From an uncultured Rhodospirillaceae bacterium (GTDB lineage: Bacteria > Pseudomonadota > Alphaproteobacteria > Rhodospirillales > Casp-alpha2), in the NCBI GenBank assembly GCA_913048145.1, contig CAJWVP010000069.1, positions 1 through 10,639 on the forward strand: a DNA stretch of 10,639 bases, written 5' to 3'. The translations under genes were made by a program, and so were the position numbers. Positions 7,777 through 10,639 of this stretch are shown piece after piece. Within the stretch, counting starts at the first letter, position 1. Each line of letters begins with the position of its first letter. The notes beneath the pieces were generated by a model. That model saw nothing but the letters and a program-made list of their open reading frames with translations, was not told where the DNA came from and ran no database searches.

Positions 7777-9054
7777 CTAGATAGCTGGTCGGATGGTGCC
7801 AACGGCGCTGCCGAAACCGACCCGGTAACCCTTGCCCTGACACCAGCCGTGCAACGTCAGCGTATCACCATCTTCGATGAACGTTCTTGTGATGCCGCCG
7901 CCCAGGTCCAGGGGATCGCGGCCGTTCCAAGTGAGCTCCAGCAGACAACCACAGGAATCTGCGGTCGGCCCGCTGATTGTCCCGGAGCCGAACAAGTCGC
8001 CCGTCCGCATGGCGCATCCGCTGACAGCGTGATGGGCCAGTTGTTGGGCCGCGGACCAATACATGTGCTTGAAGTTGGTTCGACTGATCACTGTTGCGTT
8101 GGCTTGTGTTTCGGTCTGAATAGTCACTTCGAGGTTGAGATCGACATTCCGCAAGCCATCCTGACGCAGGTAGGGAAGGGGCGCGGGGTCTTGTTTCGGG
8201 CCGTTAGTCTGGAACGGCGCCAGCGCGTCGCTGGTCACCACCCACGGCGAGATCGTGGTGGCGAAGGCTTTCGCCTGGAACGGGCCCAAGGGTTGATACT
8301 CCCAAATTTGAATGTCCCGGGCGCTCCAGTCGTTTAGTAAGACGTAGCCGAAGATCATTTCTTCCGCTTCGTCTGGGCTTATGCGTGAGCCCATGGCGTT
8401 GGGGGTGCCGACGATGGCGCCCATTTCCAACTCGATATCCAGCTTCGCGGATGCCTGAAACACAGGTGCGTCAGCATTCGGCAACTTCACCTGGCCCGAC
8501 GGCCGGATGATATCGGTGCCGCTGACCACAATCGTGCTGGCGCGGCCATTATAACCGACGGGCATGTGAAGCCAGTTCGGCATTAAGGCCTTGTCGGGAT
8601 CGCGAAACATGCGGCCGACGTTGGTCGCGTGTTCCCGAGATGCATAGAAATCCGTGAACTCCGTCACCTGGATGGGCAAGTGTAGCGTGGCGTCGTCCTG
8701 GCCCACAAAAGCCCGATCGCATAGCGCAGCGTTGTCACGCAGCGCGGGGTCGGTCCCGCTTAACAATGCGGACAATCGGGTCCTGATATCCTTCCAACTG
8801 GTCGGACCCATCGCCATGAACGCATTGAGGCTGGATTGGTCGAAGATGTTGACAACGCCGGATAAGAGACCTTCGTCAACTAAGACGGACAGGTCGACAA
8901 TTTGATCACCGATGGCGGTTCCGATCCGCTCTATCGGAGAAATCGCCGTCGAAAACACGCCAAACGGCAGATTTTGAACGGCGAAGTCACACTTAGGATC
9001 ATTGGCGGTTTCCACCCAGCTCTTCAACGACGGGTCGTGCGTAGCATCAGTCAT
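7777..9054 (-). CDS. fahA: Fumarylacetoacetase (fumarylacetoacetate hydrolase)
   Basis: A 425-residue true FAH, the last enzyme of the homogentisate route of tyrosine breakdown, splitting fumarylacetoacetate into fumarate and acetoacetate. The SH3-like N-terminal domain (about 16-120) contains the F-A-V-Q-N-L-P-F-G-V-F block; the catalytic domain follows. Active-site residues align with mouse FAH at a constant offset of nine: metal ligands D135 (TDFYASR), E208, E210 (LDIELEMG) and D242 (NDWSARDIQ); catalytic H142; R151, Y168, Q249 and K262. It is therefore predicted to be active. Start: ATG 9054, whose bases overlap the VOC stop in ATGACTGA (8 nt overlap); an ATG at 9081 would add nine residues and lie deeper in the VOC gene. 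Last gene of an hppD-VOC-fahA unit. It converges on mfd with one base between the stops. Confidence 0.97.
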   Translation of the reverse strand: MTDATHDPSLKSWVETANDPKCDFAVQNLPFGVFSTAISPIERIGTAIGDQIVDLSVLVDEGLLSGVVNIFDQSSLNAFMAMGPTSWKDIRTRLSALLSGTDPALRDNAALCDRAFVGQDDATLHLPIQVTEFTDFYASREHATNVGRMFRDPDKALMPNWLHMPVGYNGRASTIVVSGTDIIRPSGQVKLPNADAPVFQASAKLDIELEMGAIVGTPNAMGSRISPDEAEEMIFGYVLLNDWSARDIQIWEYQPLGPFQAKAFATTISPWVVTSDALAPFQTNGPKQDPAPLPYLRQDGLRNVDLNLEVTIQTETQANATVISRTNFKHMYWSAAQQLAHHAVSGCAMRTGDLFGSGTISGPTADSCGCLLELTWNGRDPLDLGGGITRTFIEDGDTLTLHGWCQGKGYRVGFGSAVGTIRPAI

Positions 9055-9580
9055 ACGTGCCGTCGTGCATCCATTTGGCATGTTCAGGTGCGCGCTTCGT
9101 CGCCGCCCATTCGTTCAGCATCTCCCATTTTACTTCATCGAGCATGCGACCCATTTCCGCCGTTTTGGTGTTGGCGGACAGTTCAAGCCGATGCCCGTTC
9201 GGGTCGAAGAAGTAGATTGACTTGAAAATAGTGTGGTTGGTGACGCCAATGACGTCGATACCGGCTTCTTGCAACCGGGTCTTTGCTTTTTCTAAGATCT
9301 CTACGCCGTCTACCTCGAAGGCAATGTGTTGAACCCAGTCTGGCGTGTTCGGGTCTTTGCCCATTTCCGGACTGTTGGGAATCTCGAAAAAGGCGAGCAC
9401 ATTGCCGCCACCGGCATCCAGAAAAACATGCATGTAGGGGTTGGGCTCTTTGGTAGACGGAACCTCGTTCTCACCAATGGCCAGGATGAAATCCATGTCC
9501 AGATGCTTGTGGTACCATTCGACGGTCTCCTTGGCGTCGCGGCAGCGATAGGCCACGTGGTGGATTTTTTTGATATTCAT
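9047..9580 (-). CDS. VOC-fold metalloprotein (glyoxalase/dioxygenase superfamily)
   Basis: A 177-residue vicinal-oxygen-chelate protein with two beta-alpha-beta-beta-beta modules (about 4-66 and 82-135) and a helical, tryptophan-containing C-terminal extension (about 138-177). Candidate metal ligands are H8 (HHVAYR), E66 (AFFEIP), H85 (VQHIAFEV) and E133 (GHRLEL). Their spacing (58, 19, 48) is close to that of E. coli glyoxalase I (51, 18, 48), whereas extradiol dioxygenases use H-H-E. FDPNGHRLEL is the usual C-terminal VOC signature. It sits between hppD and fahA, so a role in tyrosine/homogentisate catabolism is likely, but the reaction cannot be read from sequence: an isomerase, a dioxygenase or a side-product lyase are all possible. 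Start: ATG 9580 with AGGAG six bases upstream. The frame is open further upstream, but that stretch is hppD antisense to no real product. Confidence 0.9.
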   Translation of the reverse strand: MNIKKIHHVAYRCRDAKETVEWYHKHLDMDFILAIGENEVPSTKEPNPYMHVFLDAGGGNVLAFFEIPNSPEMGKDPNTPDWVQHIAFEVDGVEILEKAKTRLQEAGIDVIGVTNHTIFKSIYFFDPNGHRLELSANTKTAEMGRMLDEVKWEMLNEWAATKRAPEHAKWMHDGTYD

Positions 9581-9586
9581 CGCTCT

Positions 9587-9591
9587 CTCCT
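9587..9591 (-). promoter_or_regulatory. VOC ribosome-binding site overlapping the hppD stop
   Basis: Read on the minus strand, TGAGGAG combines the hppD TGA (9593-9591) with AGGAG (9591-9587), six bases before the VOC ATG. It shows that hppD and the VOC gene are, or were, one operon. Confidence 0.7.
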
Positions 9592-9803
9592 CAAGCGGCG
9601 GCCGTGTCGATGACGCCGCGACGTACCTGATCACGCTACATGGATCCGAACAAGACCTTGAAGTTGCCTCTGTCAAAACCGTCGTTACGCTTGCGGTGGA
9701 TAAATTCGAAGAACACGGAACACAGCGGGTTCTACGGGAAGATTTGCAATTAGGGCTTCGCATCGCCGTCGGTTATGGGCTCATCGAGCAAGATGCCCGG
9801 ACC
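9591..9803 (-). pseudogene. hppD: 3' remnant of 4-hydroxyphenylpyruvate dioxygenase, with in-frame stops
   Basis: One minus-strand frame spells the C-terminus of HPPD, the enzyme converting 4-hydroxyphenylpyruvate to homogentisate. Readable blocks are GILLDE (9797-9780), LQIF (9749-9738), VFFEFIHRK (9716-9690), whose glutamate (codon 9707-9705) is the third iron ligand of the family, DGFDRGNFKVLF (9683-9648) and RDQVRRGVIDTAAA ending at TGA 9593-9591. The frame is interrupted by TAA (9752-9750), TAG (9734-9732) and TAG (9638-9636); the last two fall where the family normally has glutamate. Usually conserved positions also differ (family RKG, FGEGNF and LGP read RKR, FDRGNF and LCS). No indel is needed over some 68 codons. 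Similarity fades above about 9800. Either a decaying gene or poor consensus sequence next to a false join; the neighbouring VOC and fahA genes are clean. Confidence 0.75.
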
Positions 9804-9860
9804 AGTAGTTCGCCAATTGGCTTACCATGGCCCGGCATACGGTCTTCCAGTGGCTTCGTA
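9804..9860. other. Unassigned linker between hppD remnant and urtE-like segment
   Basis: About 57 bases for which no frame on either strand gives a convincing protein match and where no RNA or repeat is visible. It probably contains a junction between unrelated sequences. Confidence 0.4.
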
Positions 9861-10109
9861 CTAGGTGGGGGGCAGCAGCAGCAGTTAGCGATCGGGCGCG
9901 CACTGGCAATGTCTCCAAGCATTTTGATTCTGGATGAGCCGACTGAGGGAATTCAACCATCTATTATCAAAGATATTGGTAATGCGATTAGATCTCTTTC
10001 GGCGCGTGGTGATATGGCTATCTTGTTGGTGGAGCAGTACTACGATTTCGCGAAAAACTTAGCAGATCACTACGTTATCCTGCAGCGTGGTGAAGTAATT
10101 AAGTCAGGA
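9861..10109 (+). pseudogene. urtE: C-terminal fragment of urea ABC transporter ATPase UrtE
   Basis: About 83 codons match the second half of UrtE, an ATPase subunit of the Urt high-affinity urea importer. Diagnostic features are the QQQQLAIGRAL run after the ABC signature, Walker B with D-loop LILDEPTEGIQPSIIKDIG (about 9921-9977), GDMAILLVEQYYDFA (about 10008-10052; this subfamily has VEQ at the H-loop position) and RGEVIKSG at the end. The N-terminal half, with Walker A and Q-loop, is missing. At the left edge the signature reads LGGGQ, not LSGGQ, right where similarity begins. At the right edge the frame continues straight into an HPPD-like sequence. No start codon or ribosome-binding site precedes it. 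Nothing else of a urea operon is present. Best read as a fragment from another genome joined here. Confidence 0.82.
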
Positions 10110-10639
10110 ATTCATACATATGGTGAGACGATTCATATGTTTGTTGAAAGAAGAAACTATAATGGTACATTCTTACCAGGATTTAAAGTGTGGAAGAGTG
10201 ATTATAATCCAGAACCAACAGGTCTTAAGTTTATAGATCATATGGTAGGAAATGTTGGTTGGGATGAGATGAACAAATGGGTTGATTTCTATGCTAACGT
10301 TATGGGATTCGCTCAATTAATGTCTTTCGATGACAAAGATATTTCTACTGAATATACTGCCCTGATGTCCAAGGTTATGACAAATGGTAACGGTAGAATC
10401 AAGTTTCCAATTAATGAGCCAGCAGAAGGAAAAAGAAAATCTCAGGTTGAAGAGTATTTAGATTTCTATAATGGTCCTGGTGTGCAGCATATCGCAGTTA
10501 ATACTGATAATATCATTGAGACTGTTACTAAGCTTAAGGCAAATGGAGTAGAGTTCTTAATTGTTCCTGATAACTATTACGATACGGTATTAGATAGAGT
10601 AGGTGAAATTGATGAGGATTTAGCTCCATTGAAAGAATT
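10110..10639 (+). CDS. hppD: 4-hydroxyphenylpyruvate dioxygenase fragment, Bacteroidetes-like, open at both ends
   Basis: About 176 codons of the central and C-terminal part of HPPD, lacking its start and running off the window. It begins in the HTYGETIHMFVERRNY segment, then gives the second VOC module: D-H-M-V-G-N-V at 10236-10256 (first iron-ligand histidine, codon 10239-10241), STEYTALMSKVM, IKFPINEPAEGK, LDFYNGPGVQHIAV (second iron-ligand histidine near 10488) and YYDTVLDRVGEIDEDL. The wording is that of flavobacterial or cytophagal HPPD, and codon use is AT-rich (10141-10200 has 20/60 G+C), unlike mfd (40/60 at 6181-6240). It shares no strand or context with the hppD remnant at 9591-9803. 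Identity is firm; its presence in this genome is doubtful. Confidence 0.88.
   Translation, partial: MHTYGETIHMFVERRNYNGTFLPGFKVWKSDYNPEPTGLKFIDHMVGNVGWDEMNKWVDFYANVMGFAQLMSFDDKDISTEYTALMSKVMTNGNGRIKFPINEPAEGKRKSQVEEYLDFYNGPGVQHIAVNTDNIIETVTKLKANGVEFLIVPDNYYDTVLDRVGEIDEDLAPLKE

Noticed and set aside
7775..7786. Small palindrome AGCTA-GA-TAGCT at the mfd/fahA stops as a bidirectional terminator
   Set aside because: Five-base arms with a two-base loop and no T-run on either side are too weak to call a terminator.
7744..8337. 197-residue plus-strand frame
   Set aside because: It is antisense to the 3' part of fahA, whose catalytic residues are complete; no recognisable family.
9326..9613. 95-residue plus-strand frame opposite the VOC gene
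   Set aside because: It is antisense to a well-supported VOC gene with intact metal ligands and has no family resemblance.
9636..9752. Stop-codon reassignment explaining TAG and TAA inside hppD
   Set aside because: Normal genes in the window end at TAG (fahA), TAA (recG, sdhE) and TGA (DUF502, mfd, VOC) and contain none internally, so a recoded genetic code is not supported.
9581..9763. N-terminal extension of the VOC protein to 238 residues
   Set aside because: The added 61 residues are rich in S, R, T and C, as expected for an out-of-frame shadow; the hppD C-terminus occupies this stretch in another frame, and a good ribosome-binding site precedes ATG 9580.
9601..9800. Plus-strand coding in 9601-9800 (a plausible-looking V/L/E/D-rich peptide)
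   Set aside because: It looks protein-like only because it is the codon-aligned antisense of the hppD C-terminus; the minus-strand reading matches HPPD motifs in order.

Overview
The left 9.6 kb reads as one piece of an alphaproteobacterial chromosome. The strongest taxonomic hint is the block recG / sdhE / mfd with a DUF502 membrane protein beside recG, an arrangement I associate with Rhodospirillales-like Alphaproteobacteria. The core genes are GC-rich (positions 6181-6240 are 40/60 G+C). No tRNA, rRNA, CRISPR array or insertion sequence is visible.

Layout. (1) 39-1827, plus strand: a stand-alone cyclic-nucleotide-binding-domain protein, a MAPEG-family four-helix membrane protein, and a DUF502 inner-membrane protein. 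The gaps between them hold two short perfect inverted repeats. (2) 1832-7775: recG (minus) diverges from sdhE-mfd (plus) across about 79 bp. The two genes rescue stalled forks and stalled RNA polymerase respectively, and sdhE supplies the flavinylation factor for succinate dehydrogenase. (3) 7777-9803, minus strand: the end of a tyrosine/homogentisate catabolic operon, in transcription order hppD (3' remnant only), a VOC-fold metalloprotein, then fahA (fumarylacetoacetase). The VOC ribosome-binding site overlaps the hppD stop, and the VOC and fahA genes overlap by 8 nt. mfd and fahA converge with one base between their stops; DUF502 and recG converge with four.

(4) The right end is abnormal. 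The hppD 3' end (9591 to about 9803) keeps a clear C-terminal HPPD reading frame but carries three in-frame stops and several changes at conserved positions. After about 60 unassigned bases the plus strand becomes the C-terminal part of a urea ABC transporter ATPase (UrtE-like, about 9861-10109). It then changes, without losing frame, into the middle of an AT-rich, Bacteroidetes-like 4-hydroxyphenylpyruvate dioxygenase that runs off the end. The segments look as if they come from different genomes. The simplest reading is a chimeric or otherwise artefactual contig end, not a new fusion gene.

The window is mostly ordinary housekeeping and catabolic genes. The points worth a second look are the broken hppD and mosaic tail, the VOC protein inside the homogentisate operon with a glyoxalase-I-like metal-ligand set, and an SdhE that lacks the arginine of its RGxxE motif.
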